NCBI GenBank assembly: GCA_964012725.1
Contig: CAXGTL010000007.1
Coordinates: 1-43,412 of the forward strand
DNA from: CAXGTL01 sp964012725
GTDB lineage: Archaea; Nanobdellota; Nanobdellia; Woesearchaeales; CAXGTL01
Direction of reading: 5' to 3'
Length of the DNA: 43,412 bases
Part shown: piece after piece, positions 26,424-34,928 of the stretch
Layout of the letters: the number at the start of each line of letters is the position of its first letter
How positions within the stretch are numbered: position 1 is the first letter of the stretch
The notes under the pieces: generated by a model
What the model saw: the letters and a program-made list of their open reading frames with translations, nothing else
Databases searched by the model: none
What the model was told of the DNA's origin: nothing
Translations under genes and position numbers: made by a program

Positions 26424-26490
26424 ATCCCCTCTTCTTGATATATAATTCTTTTACACTCTTAAATACCGCAATACATAAATGTTTATAAAG
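26424..26490. promoter_or_regulatory. Divergent promoter between two GT4 genes
   Basis: On the minus strand TATTTAAG (26458-26465) and GAGGGGAT (26424-26431) give a promoter plus Shine-Dalgarno for the gene at 26415. On the plus strand GTTTATAAAG (26481-26490) lies about 27 bp before the ATG at 26513, which has no Shine-Dalgarno, so that transcript is likely leaderless. This spacer divides the minus-strand and plus-strand halves of the island. Confidence 0.55.
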
Positions 26491-26512
26491 TTAATTATTA
26501 TCCAAGATAACC

Positions 26513-27757
26513 ATGGTAAGTAGTGAAAACTTAAGAATTGCAATGCTTTGTCCTTATTTTGCAGAGTCTGTAGGAGGAGCTGAGATATCTACACAATTAT
26601 TTGTTAATGAAATTAATAAAAAAGAAATAAAAGTAGAAATAATATCCAATAAAACAATAAAAAATTCAAAATATAACATAAAACAATTAAAATTCTTTAA
26701 TGTTCTTAGTCCAATGTGGCGTTCTTTCTTATTAAATACCAATTTATTTGATAATTACTTAAGTATTAAATTATTCAAACTACTTAACAAAATTAATCCA
26801 AATATAATTCATGTCCAAGATATACTTATGCTGCCTGCTTCAGTAAAAGTAGCAAAAAAATTAAAAATACCAATAATAGTTACAATAAGAGATGCACGAT
26901 TCGTATGTAATTTGGCTGTATGTAAAGAAAAAGGAGATTTATTTTTTAATTGTTCTAATAAACAATATTTAAATTGTCTTAAAAAAACTTCACAGAATAG
27001 TTTAGGTCTTAAAATGTTTGCTTATTTCTTATTTCCTTTTTTAAGAACAAGATCAAAAACATTAATAAGTTCTCTAAAAAGGTGTAATAAAATAGTAAGT
27101 GTTAGTAATTATGTGAAAAATAATTTAATTAGGGCAGGTATTCCTAAAGAACAAGTACAAACAAACTATAATTTGATTCCTAAATGGGATATTAATATTA
27201 AAAAAAATAAAGAACTTAGAAAAAACTTTGGAAAAAATAAATTTATTATATTTGCTTCTGGAAGATTAGTAAATTACAAAGGATTTCAGGTTTTGATTAA
27301 AGCAATTGCCAATATTGTAAATAGTAACAAATGGAAGAAAATTTTGGTTTTAATTGCAGGTGAAGGTAGTTATAGAGAAGAGCTTGAGGAATTAGTTAAT
27401 AAATTAGAACTGAATGAGTATATTAAATTTATAGGAAAATTGTCTTATGATGAAATAAAGAATTATTATAGCATGTGCGATGTTGTTGTTATTCCTTCAT
27501 TATGGCAAGAACCACTCTCAAGAATAATATATGATTCAATTGGTGCAAAAAAACCAGTCATAATTGCAGATGTTGGTGGCAATAAAGAAATTTTTAGTAA
27601 AGAATATAAATTAATTTTTAATCATTCAAAAGGTTTAGATTTTAACAAACTATTAGAATATGTTAACAAGGAAAAAAACTATTATAAATCATACAAAGAT
27701 TTCAATAAAATTAATATTAAAAGATATATTGATGTTTACTTAAGATTAATAGAATGA
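26513..27757 (+). CDS. GT4-family glycosyltransferase
   Basis: This is a 414-aa GT-B enzyme. The N-terminal SVGGAEISTQLFVNEI, IIVTIRDARFVC, and KIVSVSNYVKNNLI lead to the nucleotide-sugar domain (FIIFASGRLVNYKGFQVL). The metal-free catalytic region reads QEPLSRIIYDSIGA, where the second acidic residue is Asp rather than Glu. A cysteine-containing loop (CNLAVCKEKGDLFFNC) sits after the first domain, as in some archaeal and bacterial GT4s. It leads the plus-strand gene group. The gene is more AT-rich than its neighbours. Confidence 0.88.
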   Translation: MVSSENLRIAMLCPYFAESVGGAEISTQLFVNEINKKEIKVEIISNKTIKNSKYNIKQLKFFNVLSPMWRSFLLNTNLFDNYLSIKLFKLLNKINPNIIHVQDILMLPASVKVAKKLKIPIIVTIRDARFVCNLAVCKEKGDLFFNCSNKQYLNCLKKTSQNSLGLKMFAYFLFPFLRTRSKTLISSLKRCNKIVSVSNYVKNNLIRAGIPKEQVQTNYNLIPKWDINIKKNKELRKNFGKNKFIIFASGRLVNYKGFQVLIKAIANIVNSNKWKKILVLIAGEGSYREELEELVNKLELNEYIKFIGKLSYDEIKNYYSMCDVVVIPSLWQEPLSRIIYDSIGAKKPVIIADVGGNKEIFSKEYKLIFNHSKGLDFNKLLEYVNKEKNYYKSYKDFNKINIKRYIDVYLRLIE

Positions 27758-27787
27758 AAATATTATTAAAATAAATATACCACTATA

Positions 27788-28669
27788 ATGACAACCATAA
27801 CTAACTCATCAAAGATTAGTATATTAAGAAATGAATTTGAAAGATTAATTCTTCCTGAGATTACTAAGTGTACTAAAAAAGGAAACATAGAAGAAAGAAA
27901 AAGGATAAAAACAGAAAAAGATATGAAAAAAGGAGGAATGAGAATAAAAATAAAAGTTAAAAAAAATAAGAAAAAAAAGAAAATATTAGAAATAGGATGT
28001 TCAACAGCAAAATATAAACAATATTATCATGGGGATTATATAGGTATGGATTTGTCTGATATTGAGATGAATAAAAAATCTAATAAACAATGTTTATTTG
28101 TTGTTGGTAATGGTTTGTCACTTCCTTTTAAATCACAAGTATTTGATATAATTATATGTAATTTTGTTATAGAACATGTTTATAATATCAAACAATTTAT
28201 TAAAGAAACAGTAAGATGTTTGAAATCAGAAGGAAAGTTATTAATATCATGTCCTACAAAATTAGGATTTAGATTTGAAAATGAACCAAGATATCAAGGG
28301 TATGATTCTAGTAATATCAAAAAAATTATAGGTAATAATTATTCAATAAAGAATCATGAAAAATGGGGAGGAGTTATTAGTTTTGTAATTATGAATATCG
28401 AGACAAACATCTCTAGAATTATACATAGAAAGAATGATGATAATGAAAAAAATAAAGAAAAAGTACAAAATAATAATAATAATAATAATAATAGGAATAA
28501 TACAATAAAAAAATGGAATGCTGAAACAAAACTTAATGCAGGTAATTGGTTTGAGGTGTTTTTTAAGATTAGAGGGGTTATATTGGACTTATTATCTGTT
28601 ATTGAAATCAAAACAAATATTAAGAATTACTTTTCATTAATGAACTATTTTGAATTAAAGAAAAAATAG
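27788..28669 (+). CDS. SAM-dependent methyltransferase with Asn repeat
   Basis: This is a 293-aa class I methyltransferase. Motif I is ILEIGCSTAKYKQYY (about 66-80), followed by YIGMDLSDIEM, the NGLSLPF segment and FVIEHVYNIKQFIKE. The N-terminus before motif I is rich in Lys, Glu and Arg. An eight-Asn run at 228-235 is encoded by (AAT)8. The acceptor is unknown. Its stop codon is the exact left edge of the inverted-repeat element that follows. Confidence 0.8.
   Translation: MTTITNSSKISILRNEFERLILPEITKCTKKGNIEERKRIKTEKDMKKGGMRIKIKVKKNKKKKKILEIGCSTAKYKQYYHGDYIGMDLSDIEMNKKSNKQCLFVVGNGLSLPFKSQVFDIIICNFVIEHVYNIKQFIKETVRCLKSEGKLLISCPTKLGFRFENEPRYQGYDSSNIKKIIGNNYSIKNHEKWGGVISFVIMNIETNISRIIHRKNDDNEKNKEKVQNNNNNNNNRNNTIKKWNAETKLNAGNWFEVFFKIRGVILDLLSVIEIKTNIKNYFSLMNYFELKKK
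28469..28492 (+). repeat. (AAT)8 microsatellite in methyltransferase gene
   Basis: Eight AAT codons in a row encode eight asparagines. The repeat could vary in length by slippage without shifting frame. Confidence 0.9.
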
Positions 28670-28826
28670 TATGTGCATAGTTCGTTCGCACTTTCCAATT
28701 GAGCTAATCGCACATGGAAAGCCCTGATCTGTCGGAAATGCAGAGCATTTCTGAGCACGATCATGAATCTCTGATTCATGACGATCTGCTATGCGCTCAC
28801 TGGCATTACATGCACTATGCACATAC
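28669..28826. ncRNA. Inverted-repeat-bounded structured element
   Basis: The two ends (28669-28681 and 28814-28826) are a perfect 13-bp inverted repeat. Inside are a 7-bp stem 28691-28697/28715-28721, a hairpin at 28732-28754 (10 bp with one G-U, 3-nt loop), and a hairpin at 28761-28781 (9 bp, 3-nt loop) extended by AGCA/TGCT. TGAGC (28700-28704) can also pair with GCTCA (28795-28799). The element is visibly GC-richer than its surroundings and contains no convincing gene. It could be a structured RNA or a miniature inverted-repeat element; the strand is undecided. Confidence 0.5.
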
Positions 28827-28949
28827 AAAAAATAGATAAAAATACCAAAAACTATAAATATGGATCGTAATTATATAGATTGTCTTTATAAAATTGAATT
28901 AATAATTGCATTAATATAATTATGAAAAATATATGGAGGAAAAACTAAA
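28827..28949 (+). promoter_or_regulatory. Promoter and leader of the PIG-L gene
   Basis: After the structured element, AT-rich DNA carries TTTATAAAA (about 28885-28893) as TATA candidate. It predicts a start near 28914 and a leader of about 36 nt that contains GGAGG (28935-28939), 10 nt before the ATG at 28950. Confidence 0.5.
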
Positions 28950-29633
28950 ATGAACATATTAGTTATTGTTGCTCATCCTGATGATGAAGTTTTAGGGTGT
29001 GGCGCTACAATTGCAAAGCATGCTGAAAAAGGAGATAATGTAGATATATTAATAATAACAAAAGGTATTACTGCAAGATACGCCGAAGATGAATTTAATA
29101 ACCCAAAAGTGATTGAAGAAATAAGACTGATGAATGAAAATGCATTACAAGTATGTAAAATTCTAGGTACAAATTCTGTTGAAATTGCTGGTAAAGATTC
29201 TTGCAGATTGGATAAATTACCATTAATAGATATCACAAGAATAATTGAAAAAAAGATCCAAACTTGTAAACCTGAAATAATATATACTCATGCTTCTTGT
29301 GATGCAAATAATGATCATAGTTTGGTTTTTAAAGCTGTGCAAATAGCTACAAGACCATTTCCTGGTTTTTGTGTTAAAAAAGTATTACTTATGGAAATAC
29401 TTTCAAGCACAGAATGGAATTTTTTAGAAAATTTTCGACCTAATGTTTATATTGATGTTAGTAAAACAATAGATAAAAAAATACAAGCAATGAGATGTTA
29501 TGAAACAGAAATAAGAGAATTTCCACATCCTAGGTCTGAAGAAACAATTAAAAATTTAGCTAAAAAACGAGGATCAGAAGTAGGGTTATATTGTGCTGAA
29601 GCATTTACGTTATTGAGATCCATAAAAAAATAG
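28950..29633 (+). CDS. PIG-L/LmbE-family N-acetylglucosamine deacetylase
   Basis: This is a 227-aa zinc-dependent deacetylase-like protein. The zinc motif AHPDDEVLGCG is at residues 8-18 (H8, D10, D11). The second signature, THASCDANNDHSLVFKA, carries another zinc ligand histidine, and the C-terminal AMRCYETEIREFPHPRS is also typical. It removes an acetyl group from a GlcNAc-type sugar or an amide in a glycolipid. It has a GGAGG Shine-Dalgarno. With FemAB-like and formyltransferase proteins nearby it could provide a free amine for re-acylation; this is inference. Confidence 0.9.
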   Translation: MNILVIVAHPDDEVLGCGATIAKHAEKGDNVDILIITKGITARYAEDEFNNPKVIEEIRLMNENALQVCKILGTNSVEIAGKDSCRLDKLPLIDITRIIEKKIQTCKPEIIYTHASCDANNDHSLVFKAVQIATRPFPGFCVKKVLLMEILSSTEWNFLENFRPNVYIDVSKTIDKKIQAMRCYETEIREFPHPRSEETIKNLAKKRGSEVGLYCAEAFTLLRSIKK

Positions 29634-29663
29634 CTAACTAAATATATATAATAAATTAGAAAG

Positions 29664-29697
29664 ATATTTATATAGGTTACAGATTAATGACAGATTA
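29664..29697 (+). promoter_or_regulatory. Promoter with tandem 8-bp repeat
   Basis: TATA candidate ATATTTATATA (29664-29674) is followed by two ACAGATTA copies at 29679-29686 and 29690-29697, spaced 11 bp, about one helical turn. The second copy covers the predicted start site of the epimerase gene at 29724, a typical place for repressor binding. Confidence 0.35.
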
Positions 29698-29723
29698 CAA
29701 ACTAATATTGATTAAATGTTAAA

Positions 29724-30641
29724 ATGAAAATACTTATTACAGGTGGAGGAGGATTTTTAGGAAGTGCTTTATTAGAAAAACTTTCATTAAATCATCAAAT
29801 AACCTGTTTAGATCGTGGTAGAAGATATAATGTTCTTAAAAAGGAAATTAATCAAAATATAAAACTTGTTAAAGGAGATATATTAAATAAAGAAATATTA
29901 AATAAAGTAACTAAAGATTGTGAATGCATAATCCATCTTGCAGGAGGTGGTGGTGAAAGAAATCTGCTTAAAAATCCTTATGAAGCATTATTAAACAATG
30001 TTTATGCAATAAAATTATTAATTAAATATGCAAAAAAGAATAATGTAAAAAAAATAATCTTTAGTTCTAGTTATATGACTTATATTACAAATCCTAAAAA
30101 AATAAAAGGTGTGTCCTCTACATTTTATGGATTAATAAAAAGAATCTGTGAGGATGAAATAAGAAAAAGTGGTATTCCTTATATCATACTTAGATTGTCA
30201 ACAATATATGGACCATATGGTTATAAATTAGGAATCCAAAAAGAAGCAGTTATAGGTAAATTCATAAGCTTAGGTTTTGATAATTCCGAAATCACATTAT
30301 TTAATAAAGGAAAAGATAAACAAGATTATCTTTATATAGATGATTTTTCAAATGCTATAAATAAAATTGTTTTATCAGATATAGAAAATAAAACTTTTGA
30401 TGTTGGAAGTGGCAAATCTTATTCTGTTAAAAATGTTGCTGGTATCATTTCTAAAGTAATGTTGAAAAAATATAAGAAAAAGATCAGAAAAAAAAAGAAA
30501 TATTCCAAAGGTGTAAAAACAATATATTTAAAAACAAATATAAATAATACTAAAAAATGTTTTAATTGGAAACCTAAAACAAATATAAAAAGAGGTATTG
30601 CTAAAACTATAGAGGTGTTTGTAAATGAGAGAAAAAGTTAA
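29724..30641 (+). CDS. NAD-dependent sugar epimerase/dehydratase
   Basis: This is a 305-aa extended SDR. It has GGGGFLG at 7-13, HLAGGGGERNLL, a serine-rich FSSSYMTY, and catalytic Y135/K139 (YGLIK). The C-terminal part has QDYLYIDDFSNAI and a stretch very rich in Lys. The reaction is unknown. It overlaps the following DegT aminotransferase by 17 bp; the two together probably make a keto sugar and aminate it. Confidence 0.87.
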   Translation: MKILITGGGGFLGSALLEKLSLNHQITCLDRGRRYNVLKKEINQNIKLVKGDILNKEILNKVTKDCECIIHLAGGGGERNLLKNPYEALLNNVYAIKLLIKYAKKNNVKKIIFSSSYMTYITNPKKIKGVSSTFYGLIKRICEDEIRKSGIPYIILRLSTIYGPYGYKLGIQKEAVIGKFISLGFDNSEITLFNKGKDKQDYLYIDDFSNAINKIVLSDIENKTFDVGSGKSYSVKNVAGIISKVMLKKYKKKIRKKKKYSKGVKTIYLKTNINNTKKCFNWKPKTNIKRGIAKTIEVFVNERKS

Positions 30642-31734
30642 ATCTATGCGTCCATTTTTTCCAGATGATCAAATTAATAACATAATAAATGACATTAGAG
30701 TATGTTTAAAACAAGGTAGTCTTAGATTTGGAGAAAAATGTGGTGAATTTGAAAAAGAATTTTCAAATTATATTGGTACAAAATTTGGTGTATCTGTTAA
30801 TTCATGTACTACTGCATTAACAATAGGCCTAAGACACTTTGATGTGAAAATGAAAAATGTAATTGTTCCTTCTAATACATTTATAAGTTGTCCCAATAGT
30901 ATAAAATATGCTGGAGGAACTCCTAAATTTGTTGATATAAATCCTAAAACATTAAATATGGATTTTGAAAATATTGTAAATAATATAGACAATAAAACAG
31001 CAGGAGTGTTGTTAGTACATATTGGAGGACTTCCTTTTGCAGATACAAAAGCATTAAAAGATGTTTGTGATGATAAAGGATTATTCTTAATTGAAGATTG
31101 TTCTCATGCACATGGTGCAACAATTCATGGTAAAAAAGCAGGAAGCCTTGGACACATGGGATGTTTTAGTTTTTATCCTACTAAGATTATGACAACAGGT
31201 ACAGGTGGGATGATCACAACTAATGATGAATCTCTTAAAGAAACTTCTAAATGTTTAAGATATTTTGGTGGAGACAAAAGTCTTAAAAATTTTGAAAATT
31301 TTGGTAATGATTGGTTTCTTAGTGATATTAATTGTATTGTAGGATTGCATCAACTTAGACAGCTTGAAGATAATATCAATAATAGAAATAAAATAGCAAA
31401 AATATATAATCAAGAATTGTCTGAAATGAAAGATCTTCAGTTAATTGAAACACCAGAAGGAGTAAGGAATAGTTATTATAAATATTCTACCATATTAAAT
31501 GAAAAGATTAATAGAGAGGAATTAACAAAAAAAATACTTGAAAGATATAATATAGAATTATCAAGATTTTATTATCCTTGCCATAAAGAACCAATATATA
31601 AAAATTATAATGATATTAAATTAAAACATACAGAAGACATTTTACCAAGAGTACTTTGTTTACCTATTTTTGGTGACATGTCTGAAGAAGAAGCAATGTA
31701 TGTGTGTGAAGTTATGAAAAAAGAACTAAACTGA
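30625..31734 (+). CDS. DegT/DnrJ/EryC1-type sugar aminotransferase
   Basis: This is a 369-aa PLP-dependent sugar aminotransferase. PLP-binding D158 (LIEDCSHAHGA) and catalytic K187 (FSFYPTKIMTTGTGG) are in place, followed by the usual MITTND. It also has VNSCTTALTIGL and PSNTFISCPNSI. It transfers an amino group, usually from glutamate, to a nucleotide-linked keto sugar. The start at 30625 follows GAGGTG by 7 nt, and it overlaps the epimerase gene. It converges with the WbqC-like gene. Confidence 0.92.
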   Translation: MREKVKSMRPFFPDDQINNIINDIRVCLKQGSLRFGEKCGEFEKEFSNYIGTKFGVSVNSCTTALTIGLRHFDVKMKNVIVPSNTFISCPNSIKYAGGTPKFVDINPKTLNMDFENIVNNIDNKTAGVLLVHIGGLPFADTKALKDVCDDKGLFLIEDCSHAHGATIHGKKAGSLGHMGCFSFYPTKIMTTGTGGMITTNDESLKETSKCLRYFGGDKSLKNFENFGNDWFLSDINCIVGLHQLRQLEDNINNRNKIAKIYNQELSEMKDLQLIETPEGVRNSYYKYSTILNEKINREELTKKILERYNIELSRFYYPCHKEPIYKNYNDIKLKHTEDILPRVLCLPIFGDMSEEEAMYVCEVMKKELN

Positions 31735-31757
31735 AAATTAACAATATAATTAATAAA

Positions 31758-32462
31758 CTATTTGAGATCTTGTTTCTTTAAATTATTTTTTAGAAGTATT
31801 TTTTGAGTATCAGGTCCATAATTAAATATAAGATCTATTATAGACATATATGGTTCAAAATTACCAAATCTTTGTGTATATGTTGGATGAATATAATCCT
31901 GATAAACAAGTTTAATATTATTTTTTTTAAATAAATCCTCGTCTAAATAATTTTTACTAAGTCCTCCTGCTATATATGTAGTTCCATTAAGTTTGTTACA
32001 TATATCAATTAATCTTTGTACATTCTTTGTTTTTATGTTAAGATCTGATGATATTATTATTTCAGTATCTATATCTAATATTTTTATTATTATTTTAATT
32101 ATTTCTGTGTTTAATTCACTTAAAGAGATAGATTTTTTATTATATATTGTTTTAAAATAATGTGCATATTTATCAAAGAAAGGATATTTAGAATAACTGT
32201 TTTCTATAGCTTTCCAATGTTTTATATCCCATTTAATATTCGATGCAAGCTTAACTTGATTGATTAATTGACCTTGTTTAAATTGTACTGGCAGACTTAA
32301 CCATGTCCAGCCTTGAGGTGTTTTTATCTTATTACGATTTATAAAACAATTTTTACTATATTCTGCATCATCAAGTATTACAAATACATCTGATATAATC
32401 ATCTTATAAAAGAACCCGAGCCACGGGAGATAATTTGGTTGGTGAATTGAGATTATTGTCAT
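31758..32462 (-). CDS. WbqC-like family protein
   Basis: This is a 234-aa protein of the WbqC family. The diagnostic N-terminus is IISIHQPNYLPWLGFF, followed by DDAEYSKNCFINRNKIKTP and WLSLPV. The C-terminal half has TYIAGGLSKNYLDE and NFEPYMSIIDLIFNYG. Members occur in O-antigen and nonulosonate loci; a biochemical role is not firmly established, with sugar modification proposed. A TATA box about 29 bp upstream of the ATG suggests a leaderless transcript. It is a minus-strand gene between two plus-strand glycan modules. Confidence 0.85.
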   Translation of the reverse strand: MTIISIHQPNYLPWLGFFYKMIISDVFVILDDAEYSKNCFINRNKIKTPQGWTWLSLPVQFKQGQLINQVKLASNIKWDIKHWKAIENSYSKYPFFDKYAHYFKTIYNKKSISLSELNTEIIKIIIKILDIDTEIIISSDLNIKTKNVQRLIDICNKLNGTTYIAGGLSKNYLDEDLFKKNNIKLVYQDYIHPTYTQRFGNFEPYMSIIDLIFNYGPDTQKILLKNNLKKQDLK

Positions 32463-32486
32463 ATGTTATTAAGAATATTTATGTTA

Positions 32487-32496
32487 TTTAAATATC
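32487..32496 (-). promoter_or_regulatory. TATA box for the WbqC-like gene
   Basis: ATTTAAATAT (palindromic core) is centred about 29 bp upstream of the ATG at 32462, with no Shine-Dalgarno between, consistent with a leaderless start. Confidence 0.45.
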
Positions 32497-32513
32497 TTTT
32501 CTATTAAATAGAA

Positions 32514-32978
32514 TTAAATTAATATCTTAACAACTGCTTTTCTTACTTCGGTTTCTGTTTTAAGATGGCATCCTGGTCTGTGTATGTCTGAAGGAAATAA
32601 TATTGTAAATGTTCCTTGAGTCATTACCATATCTGTTTCATTTTTTATTTCTGTGTATAATTCTGCGTCTATTTCTTTATCATATTCTTGCATTGTTTTG
32701 TTTTCAGGATTTATGAATCCATGACCTATGGTTTCTTTTCCTTTTATCATAAACTGAATATCAATATATTTTTCATGTTTTTCTGCTTTTTTTTCTGATT
32801 TTGGTACTGTTTTATATGATTGTAATACTATGAACATGTTTTCTCCATCTAGTTCATGTTTTCCATCTTCTAATTTAGAGAAGTCTGTTTCTTTTAGAGA
32901 GTTAATTGCTTTTTTAATTTGTTCTGAGAATAGTTGTAACTCTTGTTGATTTATTTTGTTTATGTTTCCTAAGATCAT
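32514..32978 (-). CDS. YhcH/YjgK/YiaL-family protein
   Basis: This is a 154-aa cupin-like protein of the YhcH/EbgC family. The signature KHEKYIDIQFMIKGKE carries metal-ligand His and Glu. The C-terminal ILFPSDIHRPGCH adds another. Bacterial YhcH (NanQ) is a sialic-acid anomerase or isomerase in sialic acid use. Divergent placement beside NeuA and NeuB fits a role with a nonulosonic acid here, perhaps anomer interconversion. The exact substrate is inference. Confidence 0.85.
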   Translation of the reverse strand: MILGNINKINQQELQLFSEQIKKAINSLKETDFSKLEDGKHELDGENMFIVLQSYKTVPKSEKKAEKHEKYIDIQFMIKGKETIGHGFINPENKTMQEYDKEIDAELYTEIKNETDMVMTQGTFTILFPSDIHRPGCHLKTETEVRKAVVKILI

Positions 32979-33002
32979 TGTGTGTTTGTGTTGTGGTTGG
33001 TT

Positions 33003-33060
33003 GTTTATATAGTTTTTGTTGTTTTTTATATATCTCCTTATTTACGATAATGTTTATATA
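33003..33060. promoter_or_regulatory. Divergent promoter, YhcH-like and NeuA genes
   Basis: On the minus strand ATATAAAC (33003-33010) lies about 28 bp from the ATG at 32978. On the plus strand GTTTATATA (33052-33060) predicts a start near 33081, giving the NeuA mRNA a short leader with AAGGTGAT. A second plus-strand candidate, ACTATATAAA (33081-33090), is too close to the ATG. Confidence 0.5.
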
Positions 33061-33107
33061 TGAATGATTTTACCACTGGAACTATATAAACTAAGAAGGT
33101 GATAAAT

Positions 33108-33788
33108 ATGGAAAAAGGAAATAAAAAAATAATTGCGATTATACCAGCAAGAGGTGGTTCTAAAAGAATACCTGGTAAGAATATTAGATTATTGGCTGGC
33201 AAACCTTTGATTGCGCATACAATTGAAGCTGCTAAACAATCCAAATATTTAGACAGAGTATTGGTTTCTACAGATAGTGAAGAAATTGCTAATGTATCTA
33301 AAGAGTTTGGTGCAGAAATTATGATGAGACCTGAAGAAATATCTGGAGATCATTCTACAACAGAAGAAGCTATGATACATTTAGTGAATGAATTAAAGAG
33401 TCAAGGTTATGATGCAGATTATATTGTTTTGCTTCAATGCACATCTCCTGTAAGAGGCAATGAAGAGATTGATAAAGGTATTAAAATTGCTCTTGATACT
33501 GGTTGTGATTCTGTACTTTCTGTTACTGAAAACCAACATTATTACTTAGCTGGAAGTGTTGATGAAGAATTTAGATATAAACCTGATTATGATAAAAGAC
33601 CAATGAGTCAGGACATGCCTAAGAAATATAAAGAAAATGGTGCTGTTTATGTGACTAAGGTTGATAAATTATTAGAAGCAAAGAACAGGATTGTTGGTGA
33701 TGTCAGAGCATTAATCATGGATACTGTTAGTTCAGTTGATATTGATGATGAACATGATTTTAAGATGGCTGAAAGAATAATTAAGTGA
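33108..33788 (+). CDS. neuA: CMP-nonulosonic acid synthetase (NeuA-like cytidylyltransferase)
   Basis: This is a 226-aa cytidylyltransferase. The nucleotide-binding N-terminus is IAIIPARGGSKRIPGKN. DSEEIANVSKEFGAE, RPEEISGDHST, LLQCTSPVR, KENGAVYVT and VDIDDEHDFKMAE cover the rest of the family pattern. It activates a sialic-type (nonulosonic) acid with CTP. The ATG at 33108 fits AAGGTGAT just upstream; an in-frame GTG at 33099 lies inside that site. It leads the NeuA-NeuB-isomerase-methyltransferase operon. Whether the sugar is Neu5Ac, legionaminic or pseudaminic acid cannot be told. Confidence 0.9.
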   Translation: MEKGNKKIIAIIPARGGSKRIPGKNIRLLAGKPLIAHTIEAAKQSKYLDRVLVSTDSEEIANVSKEFGAEIMMRPEEISGDHSTTEEAMIHLVNELKSQGYDADYIVLLQCTSPVRGNEEIDKGIKIALDTGCDSVLSVTENQHYYLAGSVDEEFRYKPDYDKRPMSQDMPKKYKENGAVYVTKVDKLLEAKNRIVGDVRALIMDTVSSVDIDDEHDFKMAERIIK

Positions 33789-33848
33789 TTTAATTTTATA
33801 GGTGGCAGTTTCATTATAATTGGTTGAAAATTTAAAGGAGGGATGAAT

Positions 33849-34889
33849 ATGAAAACTATAAAGATAGGTGATTTTGAAATAGGTGAAGGACTTCCAACTA
33901 AAATCATTGCTGAGATTGGTATTAACCATAACGGAAGTCTGAACATTGCAAAGAAGTTGATTGACATTGCAGTTAACTGTGGCGTAGATATTGTTAAGTT
34001 TCAAAAAAGAGATTTAAGCAGTTTGTATAGAAAAGATGTTTTAGAAGATCCTAATATTGAAGGACAAGCATTTCAAATATTGGTACCATTATTAAAAAAA
34101 GTTGAACTTTCTGAAAATGAATTTAAAGAAATTGTTTCTTATTGTGAACAAAAAGGAATAATGTTCTTATGCACACCCTGGGATAAAAAAAGTGTTGATT
34201 TTTTAGAAACATTGAATGTAAAAGCTTACAAAACTGCATCTGCTGACATGACTAATTTAGAATTACTTGAATATATTGCTTCTAAGAAAAAGCCTATGAT
34301 TGTTTCAACTGGTATGTCAAAGATGGAAGAGATAGAGAAAACTGTTCAGTTTTTGAAAAGTTTAGGTGCTGAATTTGTTTTAATGCATTGTAATAGTACA
34401 TACCCTGCACCATTCAGAGATCTTAATCTTAGGTTTATGAAAGTTTTAAAAGATAAGTTTGATGTTCCGGTTGGTTATTCTGGACATGAAAGAGGAGTGA
34501 TCATGTCAACTATTGCAGCAGCTATTGGTGCTGATCTAATTGAAAGACACTTTACATTAGACAGAACAATGAAAGGACCAGACCATGCTGCTAGTCTTGA
34601 ACCACAAGGTTTAGCAAGAATGGTTAAATACATAAAAACATCAAAAATTGCAATGGGTTCTCCTGTTAAAAAATTTACATGTGGTGAAGGTTTGATGAGG
34701 GAAAGTTTAGCAAAAAGTCTGGTTTCTGCAATTGATATTAAACAAGGAGATATTATTACAAAAGAAATGATAACTGTTAAAGGTCCTGGTAAAGGAATAT
34801 CTGCTCAAAGAAGAGATGAGTTAGTTGGAAAAGTTGCAAAAAGAGATATTCCTGTTGATACTAATTTTTTAGAAGAAGATTTTAGTTAG
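33849..34889 (+). CDS. neuB: Nonulosonic acid synthase (NeuB-like)
   Basis: This is a 346-aa condensing enzyme. The TIM barrel begins IIAEIGINHNGSLNIAKK and carries KTASADMTNLELL, CNSTYPAP, GYSGHERG and ERHFTLDRTMKGPDHAASLEP. The C-terminal SAF antifreeze-like domain (about 283-346) contains GPGKGISAQRRDELVGK. It joins phosphoenolpyruvate to an N-acyl hexosamine to make a nine-carbon acid. The ATG at 33849 is preferred because GGAGGG (33837-33842) lies 6 nt upstream, whereas 33843 directly abuts it. It is followed by an isomerase-like gene; no NeuC-type epimerase is in the window. Confidence 0.93.
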   Translation: MKTIKIGDFEIGEGLPTKIIAEIGINHNGSLNIAKKLIDIAVNCGVDIVKFQKRDLSSLYRKDVLEDPNIEGQAFQILVPLLKKVELSENEFKEIVSYCEQKGIMFLCTPWDKKSVDFLETLNVKAYKTASADMTNLELLEYIASKKKPMIVSTGMSKMEEIEKTVQFLKSLGAEFVLMHCNSTYPAPFRDLNLRFMKVLKDKFDVPVGYSGHERGVIMSTIAAAIGADLIERHFTLDRTMKGPDHAASLEPQGLARMVKYIKTSKIAMGSPVKKFTCGEGLMRESLAKSLVSAIDIKQGDIITKEMITVKGPGKGISAQRRDELVGKVAKRDIPVDTNFLEEDFS

Positions 34890-34928
34890 TAATTTTAATT
34901 AGGTGATAGATAGAAAAGAGTGGTAGAG

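Noticed and set aside
28669..28720. tRNA-like D-arm (TTAGCTCAATTGG) on the minus strand, possible tRNA or permuted tRNA
   Set aside because: The D-stem has a mismatch, and no T-arm, anticodon arm or complementary 3' acceptor strand was found on either side or in permuted order.
28645..28830. Short open frames in the inverted-repeat element (44 codons minus strand 28645-28779; 31 codons plus strand from 28738)
   Set aside because: No ribosome binding site, no recognised family, and the sequence is better explained by base-paired structure.
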